Of a DNA stretch of 60,000 nucleotides, positions 20,711 to 32,860 are shown in pieces; position 1 is the first letter of the stretch, and every line of letters starts with the position of its first letter. Under the pieces are notes generated by a model. That model was not told the DNA's origin. It was given only the letters and a program-made list of their open reading frames with translations, and did not search any database. The translations under genes and the position numbers were made by a program. Origin of the DNA: Phoronis australis. Its lineage: Eukaryota; Phoronida; Phoronidae. The stretch spans positions 619,715 through 679,714 of the forward strand of contig NMRA01000022.1 of assembly GCA_002633005.1 (NCBI GenBank). The letters are read 5' to 3'.

Positions 20711-23700
20711 TTAATTGGCTGGTCGCTGTGTAATCCGGCCCCCGGCAGATTTGAACAGTCGCCACCTCAGTCCCCCGGTATACCCCGGCTTAAGAATCGT
20801 CTAATTGCCTCTTGACCCAGATCCGACTCCTCGGTGGCCAGTTTTATTATTCGAATGCCAAACCCACGCCAGTACCCCCCCCCCCCGGGGGGACTGAGGT
20901 CACCCCACATCCGCGTAACGAACGTTGTTGAAAGATCCCCTATTGCGGGTATCATGTCTCCTTATCCTAACCCTCTCATGACAGGACAAGTTTTCACGAA
21001 CGTGGGGTCATTTTTTCATGGGTTGAATATTCTTCACATTAAATTTAGACACCGTGAAAAAACTACCCGCGGCCATTTTTTCAAGTGGTCATTCTTTTAC
21101 ATGTTACACCGGTCGTAAATAAAGAGTCTGAATCATGCATTCTCTGGAAGATTACAATTCATTGTAAAAGCAATTTTTTTCTGTTGTTGAGGCTATTCTG
21201 AAAACATTAGCGATCGTTTTCTACTGTTAGCCATTTTCATGATTTTTGATGTCTGTCTTGTAATGTAACTTCAGTTTCATACAACTGAAAACAATGTAAT
21301 CCTTGAGTTTTGAGTCCACAGGACTTAGGTTCACTAGTATACCATTACCATGCGGAACATGACGTTGCCACCTGTGCTGCAGTGGTAAAATTAGAGGTAC
21401 GCAGGCGCCCAAAGCCCACCATATCACCTTGAGCACTGAACGTAACTTACGGTGCGTAGGCGCTACGTTCAAAAGCCAAAAGGTGGTTGGCTGCGCCTAC
21501 GTGCGCCTATGAACCACTACAGCACTGGTTGCTACAGAAAGAAATGCTAGTTAGTTCGAAATTAGTCCGGAGGTCAATGAAACCAGTAACATGTGATTCA
21601 GTTACTGAACAGTGGAGCGTCACTTTTGAAAATGAATATCTACATATGTAACAGCGCAGTGCAGTTGTGTAATTGGGAGATTTTCTCAATCATTTCGGGT
21701 AGTCTGTATTACATTTCTTCTCGGAGGTTAATTTCATTTAGTCTTTAAAATTCCTTTGTTTTATTTCAGTGACTTTGCCACTTGTCAAACCACTGGACTT
21801 TCATTCACTTGTCTGTCATTAACGATGAGGGACCACGGCGTCACAACCATGCAGTTACAGTGTATCAGATTTCCTGCAGTACCACTAACACGTTGACAAC
21901 AGAATCTAAAGGTCGCATCGTTTTAAAAACCAGAGGTGGGGACTTCTTCCTTATAAAGTTGATGGACCTCATGCGCGCACCCACTGAGCCTAAGAAATGG
22001 GGGTACGAATGTTTAAAGAATGTGAACCCACGGCGGGGTACGCTCAGAGCTATGAATTGTGCATTCGCCGAATTTTGGAAGTCCCTGCCTTTTTAATGGA
22101 CTTTTGTCTCGTTTTCTACTTTTTTCGGAATTTTTGTTTCTCCGAGGCGGGCCTTTTTCGCCCACTTCGCCAAATGGGGAGGGGCCTCGTTGAAAAGACT
22201 CCGCGATTAAAAAGCGATCCGGGCCATTTTTCAAAGCTGAAAATTACCTGGGATGATTTTTTAATAGTTATACTCACCGGACATTTTTTCACGGGGTCAT
22301 TATTTGATGCTACATCGGCCAGATACCTAAAGTTGACGTGGTGGCCTAAAACTTGGCGAGTTCTCGGTATGTCTATTGCCTGCTCGAGTCTTACAGATGT
22401 CACGGTTATTTTCAAGCTGGAGGGTCCTAGTTTTTAAGTAATTGTTGGTAATTTATTCCGTCTATTTTTAAAAGCAGTCATAGCCTAAATAAAGTTTGGC
22501 AGTAAATTCAAAGGATCGACACTTGAAAGGAAGGGGCCACACACATCGAAGAAGTGGAGGGGGGCAGTCGGACATTGCTCATATGCCGGCCATACCGGCA
22601 GCCAGTCCGCCAGACCGCCACTCCATGTAGTCTACGTCATTTGTAAACACACAATGGGTGCACCCTTTTGACTTCGTCCGTATTTCCCGTCGAAGACATT
22701 TGATTGGGCGACTTCCAGCTTACTGACCAATGAGATGTCTTATAGTACGGGACTGACCCGGAGACCGGCAAAGACAATCAAGTTCAACCACAGATACTCG
22801 TTTAGCCTATTAGTTCAACTGGACTGCTGCAGCGATTCACCTTATAAATAATAGATGTCACTAGTGAAAGCGTATTAATCCAATGTCATAGTTCAAAATT
22901 TCAATATTACATGCTTTACTAAATATTACGATCGGGCTTACTGAATCACTAAAAAAACAAAATAAAATAAATTGGTTCACCATAAAATATAATAAGTAAT
23001 GGATGGTTATGAGCAACAAAGTATGTTTATACGTGAATGTCTATGGATTCTTTTAGCGTGTCAAAGAAGTAAAACGCCAACCAGTTCCAACAGGGCCTTA
23101 CTCTCGTGTCAGCTGCTTGTTTTCCCCGTGAGAAGGTTATCAGCAACCCGATTAACGTTCGTAAGTTTATCTCTGGTTTTACGACTCATTGCATTGCTCA
23201 TCTGTTTTTGTGTAACGCTCCGTTTTGTTCATAACGTACCGATAAATCACGCAAAAGTTAACAAATTTCAAAAACATGGCCCACATTTCCTTTACACGTC
23301 TGCAGACTGCACTGTCTACGGCAGTTTAAGTTTTGTTTATCTCGATCAAATTATCAGGTATGTGGCTCAGTCGACTCGGGCTTAGACTGAGAAGCCCTTG
23401 GACTTGGTTCAAGTAAATCCTTTTGTAGCCCTGTGACTGACACCTAGAAACTGGCTGTGGCATTGGAGACACTGCATTTTTGTGTATCTGTATGTGTAGC
23501 CTGCTGTACGTGAACTTGGAATCCTGCTTAATCTTGAGTGTTGCGTGAACTTGACAAGTTCACTCAAATAATCACGTTCATGTTCATAAAAAAATGTTAA
23601 GCGCTAAATCAAGTTGCATTTGAATAAACTAATGTCAATTTTAACCAACCTTTTCAACTTCGGGCGATCAGTTTCACCAAACAATAATCAATTTAGCCAT

Positions 23701-23807
23701 TCACTTATTCCTCCGGTTCAGCGACACAAGTTACGGTAAAGCAGAAAATGGTTGATCGCAAGGCCAATAATTACAAAAATTCTTCTCACCGAACAAAAAT
23801 TTCTCGA
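20711..23807. other. Intergenic, unclassified
   Basis: Contains a poly-C/poly-G run at 20874-20892, an open frame of 146 codons at 21997-22437 with no recognisable domain, and a weak SINE-like segment around 23355-23420 with a B-box-like GGTTCAAG. No gene I can support. Confidence 0.4.
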
Positions 23808-25071
23808 TTTTGCCTTAAAGAATATTCATTTCCAAGTTCACGCATACACCGCCGATCTTGAGATTAAGCAAGATTCCAAGTTCACGCACAGCATAGCCAA
23901 CATGTAAGTTGTTGTAGGCAATTACATCATCCTGAATGCTGCACTGGCATACAGGGGCGATAGTACATCCACAGCAAATAAAATCGAATGAAACATGCAC
24001 ATATCCACATGGAGTTATATTTAACACACACTATGTGACATAGCATGACTCTGGATACAATTTAGCCAACACAACTTGAACATATCCATGAAAATCTGTC
24101 GCAGTTCGCTCAATTAAGTTTCTGTCACCGCGTGCCATTTTAAGGAAGTTATGTGAAATCCAAAGGACACAAATCTAGTACAAATTTCACCTGATATATT
24201 CCCATGCTTATTTGCAAGTGTCATGCGCTTCGTTCAGTCTTGCGCTAGCCCGGCTTTGTCTAACTCATGTGACTCAGTTGAAATACTTTGTGGTTATCGC
24301 ATGCGTGGTGAAAAAGTTAACGGCGACCCAAAAAGTGGAATTGGAATTCTTCTCCAAAGTCACCTTAATTCTCCTAGCTATGCTTCATCGAACATATATG
24401 TGGAAGCAGAATGGATCACTGAAGAAAGTAAAGGCTTTTTTAAGTGATAGTTTTAAGTGATAGTTTTAAGTGATAGTTTTAAGTATAGAATGTATTTGTG
24501 ACGAGGTGAAAACTCAATCGGTGAGCAGATTTCGCCTACCACCCGTTCAAAATACATTGGACGAAATTAGTACAGAAAGCGATGGGAAGTATTGTAGCCC
24601 TTAACCAGCCAACCAAGGGGCTATGTGTTGCCTAGTACTGGTGTAGCCCCTGGCTGACAAGCTGTGGGCTAAACACTCCCCATCGGCCTCTGTTTATTTT
24701 AAAAGGGTGGTACGCCAAATCCACTCACAGAATAAGAGGTTCCACCAAATGCATTTTACACTTGAAATTGCCACCTTAAAAAATGCTTACTTTTTCAGCG
24801 AGCATTTCTAGTTCTATACATGTCTTTGATGAAGCATGTCTACTGGAATAAAAATGGCTTTGTCAAAGAATTCCAACTCCACTGTTTTGTTCACCATTAA
24901 GTTTTCATTTTGTATGATAATAAATAGCTGACTTTTGAAATAGCGGTGCCATTTTGAAATTCACTAACCCGTCAGATGGCGGTCAGGTCTTTGGTGGACG
25001 TTCAGCGCCACCTACAGATTAATGTGATGCGGACGGGAGGTTTCAACCTACTGGTACCAATGACGTTTTAA
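23808..25071. repeat. Direct duplication, copy A
   Basis: Nearly identical to 26834-28067 at an offset of 3026 bp near the left end. Copy A has three units of the 13-bp AAGTGATAGTTTT near 24446-24482 where copy B has one. The part from about 24945 (GCGGTGCCATTTTGAAATTC onward) is also found, more diverged, at 32285, so this block is or contains a dispersed element. Confidence 0.85.
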
Positions 25072-26031
25072 ACAGTACACACCATGGATTTTTGCACATT
25101 TTGAATTACCGGTGGCCACAGACTAAATGTATGACGTAAAATTTAGCTAAACCCATGTTTATTTTGTGTAATTAGCTCGAAATTTTGTTTTTTCTTTCAA
25201 TTTTGCCAATTTTCACATTTGCCGCCATGTGACGTCATGGGTTGAACACAAGAGATCAGTGACTAGCATTGAACAATGGCAGAGAGCAGGGAATTTGAAA
25301 GCAACGACGATTATGAGCAAGAATTGAACAAGTACTATGAAGAAACGTACGGGAATGGTGGCCAGGATGAGGAAATGGAGTTGCACGAAAGCAAGAACAA
25401 GTTTAATGTGCTTCCGGCTGCGTACTTTTCTACTTTGAGCCTAACGAACTGGAGCCTCCTGCGAGAGAAGCAGCCTCGGGCTCAGCCAGTCAACCCAGTC
25501 ATCACAGACGATCCTGAATTAAGAGCTGATGTTTCTGAATGATAAATAATCTCCTTTATTGAACCAGGCCTTCATCGTAACGTTTCCTGTGACTGGAGTC
25601 TAAACACGAGTCCTCAAAGTTGGCAGAACACAGAGTGGCCCTGGACCGAATCGCTTGGTCCACGATGACGTCCCACACTCTCGTTCAGCGCACGAAACGA
25701 TGCCACGTCTGCGCAACTTTGGTGTCCTTCGGAACACCGAGACGTTCTCCGCCTGGCTGCTGTTGCTGCAGCCTCCGGAAACGTGTCTTTTGATCCCTCT
25801 ACAAACCTTCTCAACGCTAAATGTACTTTGATTTCACTTCACTCTATACACTTTGTCTCTGATCCGAACAGTATGGCGAACGACTTGGGTTCAACCCATG
25901 ACGTTGTACATAATTATTATTTTTTCAGTTTTTGTGTTTTTCATTATGAGCTGTGCACTAAAGGCACTGAAATCAAGTAAGATATAATAATAAAATTTAT
26001 TTTGAGGTACTAGAGTCATGTTGTGTACACT
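25072..26031 (+). mobile_element. 960-bp TTAA element (piggyBac-like, internally deleted) in copy A
   Basis: TTAA at 25068-25071 and 26032-26035. Ends are ACAGTACACACCATG and the complement of AGTGTACACAACATG (12 of 15 match). A perfect 16-bp inner inverted repeat, ACGTCATGGGTTGAAC, lies at 25232-25247 and 25889-25904. Copy B of the surrounding duplication has a single TTAA at the same point. Between the inner repeats are a short acidic ORF and a Cys-rich remnant. Confidence 0.75.
25276..25542 (+). CDS. 88-residue acidic ORF inside the TTAA element
   Basis: Begins MAESREFESNDDYEQELNKY and is strongly acidic for its first 45 residues, as are the N-termini of many piggyBac-type transposases. 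Downstream on the same strand, near 25668-25815, an out-of-frame segment reads QRTKRCHVC and then a Cys cluster, resembling the C-terminal Cys-rich domain of that family. I infer a transposase with its catalytic middle deleted. A domain search is needed to settle piggyBac versus Kolobok. Confidence 0.45.
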   Translation: MAESREFESNDDYEQELNKYYEETYGNGGQDEEMELHESKNKFNVLPAAYFSTLSLTNWSLLREKQPRAQPVNPVITDDPELRADVSE

Positions 26032-26035
26032 TTAA

Positions 26036-26583
26036 CACCTTTCCTGTTATCATAATGGCAGCAAATTTCCACTGCTGCAGGGCACAGGCACTTGGGTTTA
26101 TCTGTTCCTCGATCGCAAATGACGTCACTCAATAATACATATAAGAAAACATAAAGGTTGGACACTTAAACTTTGCCAAGCCAAGGCTCCCAACTTCAAC
26201 CGTCCAAAATCCAAATAAAATCTGCGTGCACCTCCCTCAGTCTGCTGTTGCATAAACCTTCGAAGCCTTATCTTTCCTAGATCCCATTAACTGTGTTCGT
26301 GAGTGGTGAATTGGCTGTGGAATTTCCAAAACAATCTCAAAACTCTGAATTCAAGGACCTGAAATAGTAAACATGGCGGATTTCAGTTGTGCTTCAACTT
26401 GTACGCCTGTCGTAGGTGAAACTTCGAGTTTGAGCAAGCAACCTATATTTCAAATTCAATAATTCTAATCCAAAACTCAACTAATTGAGAATGTTAAAGT
26501 TAGTATTTTAATGATTATTTGTAACTTTATTCAACTGACGGCTCATTTTAGCCCTTAACTTAGAATTTTATTACATAAACTGG
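26036..26583. other. Right remainder of copy A and unclassified sequence
   Basis: 26036-26075 resumes the interrupted repeat (CTGTTATCATAATGGCAGC), then diverges from copy B. Nothing else recognised before the gap. Confidence 0.45.
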
Positions 26584-26833
26584 NNNNNNNNNNNNNNNNN
26601 NNNNNNNNNNNNNNNNNNNNNNNNNNNNNNNNNNNNNNNNNNNNNNNNNNNNNNNNNNNNNNNNNNNNNNNNNNNNNNNNNNNNNNNNNNNNNNNNNNNN
26701 NNNNNNNNNNNNNNNNNNNNNNNNNNNNNNNNNNNNNNNNNNNNNNNNNNNNNNNNNNNNNNNNNNNNNNNNNNNNNNNNNNNNNNNNNNNNNNNNNNNN
26801 NNNNNNNNNNNNNNNNNNNNNNNNNNNNNNNNN
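26584..26833. other. Assembly gap (250 N)
   Basis: A run of N that stops exactly where copy B of the direct duplication starts, so the left limit of copy B is unknown and the duplication may be an assembly effect. Confidence 0.98.
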
Positions 26834-28189
26834 TTTTGCCTTAAAGAATATTCATTTCCAAGTTCACGCATACACCGCCGATCTTGAGATTAAGCAAGAT
26901 TCCAAGTTCACGCACAGCATAGCCAACATGTAAGTTGTTGTAGGCAATTACATCATCCTGAATGCTGCACTGGCATACAGGGGCGATAGTACATCCACAG
27001 CAAATAAAATCGAATGAAACATGCACATATCCACTTGGAGTTATATTTAACACACACTATGTGACATAGCATGACTCTGGATACAATTTAGCCAACACAA
27101 CTTGAACATATCCATGAAAATCTGTCGCAGTTCGCTCAATTAAGTTTCTGTCACCGCGTGCCATTTTAAGGAAGTTATGTGAAATCCAAAGGACACAAAT
27201 CTAGTACAAATTTCAGCTGATATATTCCCATGCTTATTTGCAAGTGTCATGCGCTTCGTTCAGTCTTGCGCTAGCCCGGCTTTGTCTAACTCATGTGACT
27301 CAGTTGAAATACTTTGTGGTTACCGCATGCGTGGTGAAAAAGTTAACGGCGACCCAAAAAGTGGAATTGGAACTCTTCTCCAAAGTCACCTTAATTCTTG
27401 TAGCTATGCTTCATCGAAGGTATATGTGGAAGCAGAAAGGATCACTGAAAAAAGTAAGCGCTTTTTAAGTGATAGTTTTAAGTATAGAATGTATTTTTGA
27501 CGAGGTGAAAACTCAATCGGTGAGCGGATTTCGCCTACCACCCGTTCAAAATACATTGGACAAAATTAGTACAGAAAGCAATGGAAAGTATTGTAGCCCT
27601 TAACCAGCCAACCAAGGGATTACTCCCAGCTAGTACTGGTGTAGCCCCTGGCTGACGAGCTGTGGGCTAAACACTCCCCATGGGCCTCTGTTTATTTTAA
27701 ACGGGTGGCAGGCCAAATCCACTCACAGAATAAGAGGCTCCACCATGTCAAAAATGCATTTTACACTTGAAATTGCCAACTTAAAAAATGCTTACTTTCT
27801 TCAGCGATCATTTCTAGTTCTATACATGTCTTTGATGAAGCATGTCTACAGGAATAAAGATGGCTTTGTCAAAGAATTCCAACTCCACTGTTTTGTTCGC
27901 CATTAATTTTTCACTTTGTATGATAATAAATAGCTGACTTTTGAAATAGCGGTGCCATTTTGAAATTCACTAACCCGTCAGATGGCGGTCAGGTCTTTGG
28001 TGGACGTTCAGCGCCACCTACAGATTAATGTGATGCGGACGGGAGGTTTCAACCTACTAGTACCAATGGTGCTTTAACACCTTTCCTGTTATCATAATGG
28101 CGGCAAATTTCCACTGCTGTAGGGTGGGATGTACTAATGCCTTTCCAAAAAAGCAAACCTTTTGAAATATCACTGTAGGAATAAAGACA
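26834..28189. repeat. Direct duplication, copy B
   Basis: Matches copy A from its first base after the gap to about 28067, and lacks the TTAA element. It continues into ATGGCGGCAAATTTCCACTG, whose translation MAANFHCCRVGCTNAFPKK resembles the start of a THAP finger, before the H2 insertion. Confidence 0.85.
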
Positions 28190-28681
28190 CAGGGCTTGGA
28201 ATTTTCCGCGGAAACGCGGATTTCCGCTTTTTTCAAATGTGCTTTCCGCTTTTTTATAATATTTCCGCGTAAAAAATTGGATTTGATATAAAATTTCCGC
28301 GGCAAATTCCTTTCTTACCGCGGCGTTGCAGACGACGTTCACCTCGAAAAGCGGAAGTTGCTCTTTATGTTTCGGAGGAACGCAAATTGTCAACATTGCC
28401 GGGGCATCTGGGACAGCGTGGTGTGATTTTCAATGGCGTCTCGTGTAATTGTTAAGCGCGGCGACAAATACTACCGCTCTGCAGCCAAAAATGTGTGGGT
28501 TGGGAGTGGATGGGCGAGCTAAAAGGACGCAGACGCATGCTAGTGATGGTGGTAACTTTTTTTTTTTTTTAGTCCTCCCGATTTTTTGTCGGGGAAAGGT
28601 TCACATTTCAAGGCTGGTTATCGGGCATGATTTGGGCCGTAAAAGTTTCCGCTTTTTTGTCATTGGTCATTCCAAGCCCTG
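28190..28681 (-). mobile_element. H2: hAT-like MITE nested in a THAP-like repeat
   Basis: Begins CAGGGCTTGGAA and ends TTCCAAGCCCTG, an exact 12-bp terminal inverted repeat. Flanks TAAAGACA and TCTATACA share five of eight bases. The host repeat resumes at 28682 and matches the unsplit copy at about 32450-32850. It is the inverted relative of H1. Confidence 0.8.
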
Positions 28682-29000
28682 TCTATACATTTCCCACGGC
28701 GAGGAAGAATCAGTGACAAAGCCAATGGCTGCGGCTGACAAAGTGGGTGAACTTTGACCCTAGCTGATATAAAAAAATAATAAATTAGTGAATTTAAACT
28801 CATCGAACATTGGGGGGACTGGCAGTGGAATTTATTCCTCTGTTTTTAAGCTAATGAAGCACTGTGTAGTAATTGAATTTCTGTCTACCAAATCTGAGTC
28901 AGATCAATCGGAAGTCACCTTTGTTTTCTCATTACAATAGAGAGTGTCAATATGAAAAGTCCCCCATTGAAGTCATGTAAGTTAGGTCATAACAAGCGCG
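28682..29000. repeat. Right part of the THAP-like repeat
   Basis: Aligns with 32565-32860 (shared GACAAAGCC, GCGGCT, ATAAATTAGTGAA). It is the continuation of the repeat interrupted by H2. Confidence 0.7.
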
Positions 29001-29746
29001 ATACTGAGCGGAGCACATGATCAGGTGGCAGGCACTTGCTAAAGTAGCATATCTGGAAGAATTTGTGTCCCTTTGTGTTTTTTGTGTTCAAATTATGTTT
29101 ACTAAATTATCTCCAGAATCGTGGCATGTGTTAATTGTAACTCACTGCGTACATATGCATGTTTCATTTTATGTTATTTGCTGTATTTTGAAATAAGTAA
29201 CCTTTATAGGGGTATATACTGTCGCATGTGTACGCCTGTGGCATCCACTGAACAGGTGTTGTAATTCCCTAACCTGTATGAAGACTAATGTCGAAATACA
29301 GCCATAGGAACCACCTTGTGTTAACATCGCGTAGACCTCAAAATTTCACACCACTCGGGTACTTTTGCTTGTCACCTTGTCCTGAAAATTATATCACCAA
29401 GAGCTAATGACTGGTGGCGGTGCATGTAAAATCAGATAGTCAAGTGACACTCACCTTGCACGTTACAGCCATTTAAGTGAAAAGCAATCTAACAAATGTC
29501 ATTTTCTTGAATAGTTGTCAGGCTGCTCTAACAAAGAAAAGTCTGTTGTTGATTCGAAAACAGTACGCTTTCTTCATTTGCTATTTTTTTGCAAAATCTT
29601 TCGAGAGATGATGGGAGCTTTGCTGAAGCAAAATTTGTTCTTAAATTTTGGTATCAAAGTACTAAAAATTTACAACGAAGTGGAACCATTTCTGACAATT
29701 TGTTGTGAGGTGTACGCAACTTCGTGGAAGAAGAACAGTTGATTAT
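29001..29746. other. Intergenic, unclassified
   Basis: An open frame at 29515-29742 (75 codons) has no recognisable domain. Nothing else seen. Confidence 0.4.
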
Positions 29747-29750
29747 TTAA

Positions 29751-31358
29751 GGTTATCTCAAACCTTATTTAGTGGCCTCCATTGTAACTCGTTTATCAAA
29801 AAACTAGGCTTTGTCAACTAGTAAAAGTTTGTATTTTTTTAAAGGAATTAGATCAGGGAATACAAAAATATGATTTATATTTATGTGCCATTATTATTAT
29901 TATTATTATTATTGTTATTATTATTATTATTACGTTAACACTTTTTTAAGTGAAAATTTCATGTGTAACAAAGGTTCATTCATCGTAAAATAACCTCTTG
30001 GTCTATTATAATGAAACTTTTTTAAATGAAAACTTCACCAGTTACCTCAAAAACGATGTAAGGAATTTTGGAGTAGTCTTTTTGTTTGATTTCTATGACA
30101 AATCAAGTCACAAAATGTAAGGTATTTTTGAAAAATAGAAGTCGTATTTGCCTTTGTTACATTATGTTTAAAAAGTAGACCTTCATATCATTAGTCTTTT
30201 CGTTTGATTTCCATGACAGATCAACTCGCAAAACGTTAGGTATTTTTGTAAAAAATAGTAGTTGTATTCGTCTTTGTTACATTACACAAGAAGTAGGCCT
30301 TTGTATTGAAAATCTTAACATTGTTTTTGAGATTGATGGATAAATATCAAGTTTTGTAAGTTTCAGCAAAATCCACCGAGCCGTTTTTGATAATTCGTGT
30401 TCTGAAGGTCAAATGAAGTCAATTTGTCGAAGCTGAGAAAAAGCCGATTATGTGGCGAGACTTGAAAATCTCAAGGACTTCAGTGAAAACTTGTTTTTGG
30501 TCAATATAACCCTTAACCGTTTCATTATTTCAACATTCATGCGCAATGTCAACTGAATTTGCAGTGCGTAATTAACTTAATTGTCACAAAAACATTTAAT
30601 CAGCCAAGTCAATTTAAAATGCCTTGAATCCAACTTGGTCAAGCAGCCACAGCCAACATATCATATTAAGTGGATCAAGCTGGTGCATTGTGGTCCACTT
30701 TAAAGTAGGTCAACAATTCATTGTGATACACACCACACGCCGGGAGACTGATATGAAACCCAAGTATGAAATGGATTATAGAAATTGAGTCTGTGGTTAA
30801 GAGCGCGTTGTGAGCATGAGATTGAAACAGCGAAATGTCAAATTATCTATCAAATTAAGGAATTCAGGTGAAGTTTATCTCTTTTCACAACTTGCTGTGT
30901 TCATGAACACATAGTCACAGAGGCCTGAGCGGGTGAATCGTAGCATTCGTTCTCAACGGTTGTATGCATGCAGACACATTACTCCCTCAGGATCAAAATT
31001 ACATTTTGTCTTCGATTTCCGCGACATCTTTCTATCCTATGTACATGTCGTTGACTCGGTATTATGGTGACTCTGTGAATGAAAGGACTGAGGGTACATA
31101 CTTAGCTGCTCTGTGCCTTGCGGGAGATTCAATTTGAGTGACAGCCCCGTAACCTTTGACCTCGGATAAGAAGTATTATAAAAAAATTTCCATGCGGTTG
31201 GGTGGTTCCAAGGTGGTTCTGCTAAATATTTTTTCTGGTTACGCGGTATATATTTCGTATTTGAAGTTCCCTGAGAATGAAGATATGGTATTTTGCTTTA
31301 GGCATATGTGAAATATTGTTCAAATGGCCAATTTTTGTGAATAAGATTTGAGATATTC
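29751..31358. mobile_element. R3-right: 1608-bp TTAA transposon
   Basis: Inverted relative to R3-left. Ends are GGTTATCTCAAACCTTATT and the complement of GAATATCTCAAATCTTATT. TTAA duplications at 29747-29750 and 31359-31362. Its extra length comes from an (ATT)n run at 29888-29932 and an internal tandem duplication at about 30078-30312. Confidence 0.85.
30078..30312. repeat. ~119-bp tandem duplication inside R3-right
   Basis: Two diverged units, each starting GTCTTTT-GTTTGATTTC and ending at GTAG(A/G)CCTT. R3-left has one. Confidence 0.75.
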
Positions 31359-31362
31359 TTAA

Positions 31363-32284
31363 GAATCTGTGAAAAAAGGCAACTGGTCTGTAGGCAACGC
31401 TATACTTCCTGGCTCTGAAAACCAATGCATAAGATCACCCCACAACTTTAGCAGCAGAATGACAATTTTCTTGACACTGGTAAATAATTTAGTTTATTCA
31501 AGGAAGAGTATCATTTTTTGTGTAAGGTTTTTTTTGGCCTTTTTTGCCCACACCAGTGCAAAGCTGTATGTTTAAAGAGCTTTGCATCAAGGCTATCTTT
31601 TGAGATGTTTTGTCCTTTATGATTAAGTCGAAGCACAGAAACTTAATAATAAATATAGTCTATGTATTACTCACCATACTATTATAGTCTGTTGTCAACT
31701 TCTATTAGCTGATTTCACTAGGGGGCTTGCCCATGGAAAGGCCTGTTCAGTAAATATCAATACACCTGAGACTCCCAATTCAGTGAAAGGAAACATTTCT
31801 TAAAAGATGAGAGAGTGCAAAAAGCAATCGTGAAAGGTCAAATTTGAACTCTGATGGGGTGACTTCGAGGCTGTGAGATGGGTGTCTGTGCTCTCCCAGT
31901 TCATCCTGATTCAGATTTGTTATTTCTTGTCTTGTTCTGCTGTATGACTTTTCTGAATCTCTTGCAGTATCGGGTCTTCAGATGGCGCTATTAAAGAGTC
32001 CATCCACGTCTAGTCGCACAAGTGTAGATGGTAGTATTAACGGTGACGCAGTGCAAATCAGGAAGTGGCGACGAGAACCGCAGCAAAGGTGGGTAGGCAA
32101 TCTCCAACAGGGGGCAGTGACAGCAATGAGTCATGCATAGGTTACTACCAAGAGCCATCTTGAGTGAAAATACCTCATGGGTATTTTGTTGCTTCTTGAA
32201 ACTTTCATTATATTAAGCTCTATTTACACATGCTCGTTTTAGGACCTTAAAACTATGGTTGGCTGCTTGGGGGAAATTGTGTTT
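31363..32284. other. Intergenic, unclassified
   Basis: No exon, RNA gene or window-internal repeat recognised. Confidence 0.4.
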
Positions 32285-32860
32285 TTTTGTAATTTATGAT
32301 GCGTGAATAGCTGAATTTGGAAATAGCTGCACCATATTGAAATTCACTATCCCGCCATACGGCGATCAGGTCTTGGTAAACAAACGTTCAGCGCCACCTA
32401 CAGTCCAATAGAATGCAGATGGGAGGTTTCAGCCTTTTCACACCTTTCTTGTTATCATAATGCTGGCAAATTTCCTCTGCTATGCAGTAGGATGTACTAA
32501 TGCCTTACGGGAAAAAGGTGAACCTTTTGAAACAGCAATGGATGAACAATGACACTTTTCCATATGTATCCCACTGCGAAGAAGAATCCGTGACAAAGCC
32601 AGAGGCTGCGGCTAATAAAGCAGGAGAATTTTGATCCCATCCGGTGTCAAAAACGTTAAAATAAATTAGTGAACTTAAACTAATCAAACAATGGGCGGGA
32701 CTGACAGTGGAACTTTTAAATTAATAAACCGCTATGTAATAATTTAATTTCTGTCCTCTCAAATCTGAGTTAGGATCAATCAGAAATCACTTTCCTGCTC
32801 CCATTATTTTAGAGAGCACCAATATGATAAGTCCACTATTATTTATAACATTACAAAGTA
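32285..32860. repeat. Unsplit copy of the THAP-like repeat
   Basis: Contains GAAATTCACTATCCCGCC and AGCGCCACCTACAG, shared with 24945 and 27960, then ATCATAATGCTGGCAAATTT and a THAP-like opening, NFLCYAVGCTNALREKG (C-x4-C). It provides the empty site for H2 near 32555-32575. Confidence 0.7.

Noticed and set aside
21997-22437. 146-codon ORF as a gene
   Set aside because: No recognisable domain, no splice or promoter context, and it sits in transposon-rich intergenic DNA; not excluded but not supported.
15186-31358. A Polinton/Maverick-type giant transposon bounded by the inverted R3 arms
   Set aside because: Each arm has its own inverted ends and TTAA duplications, and no DNA polymerase B, integrase, ATPase or protease is readable between them.
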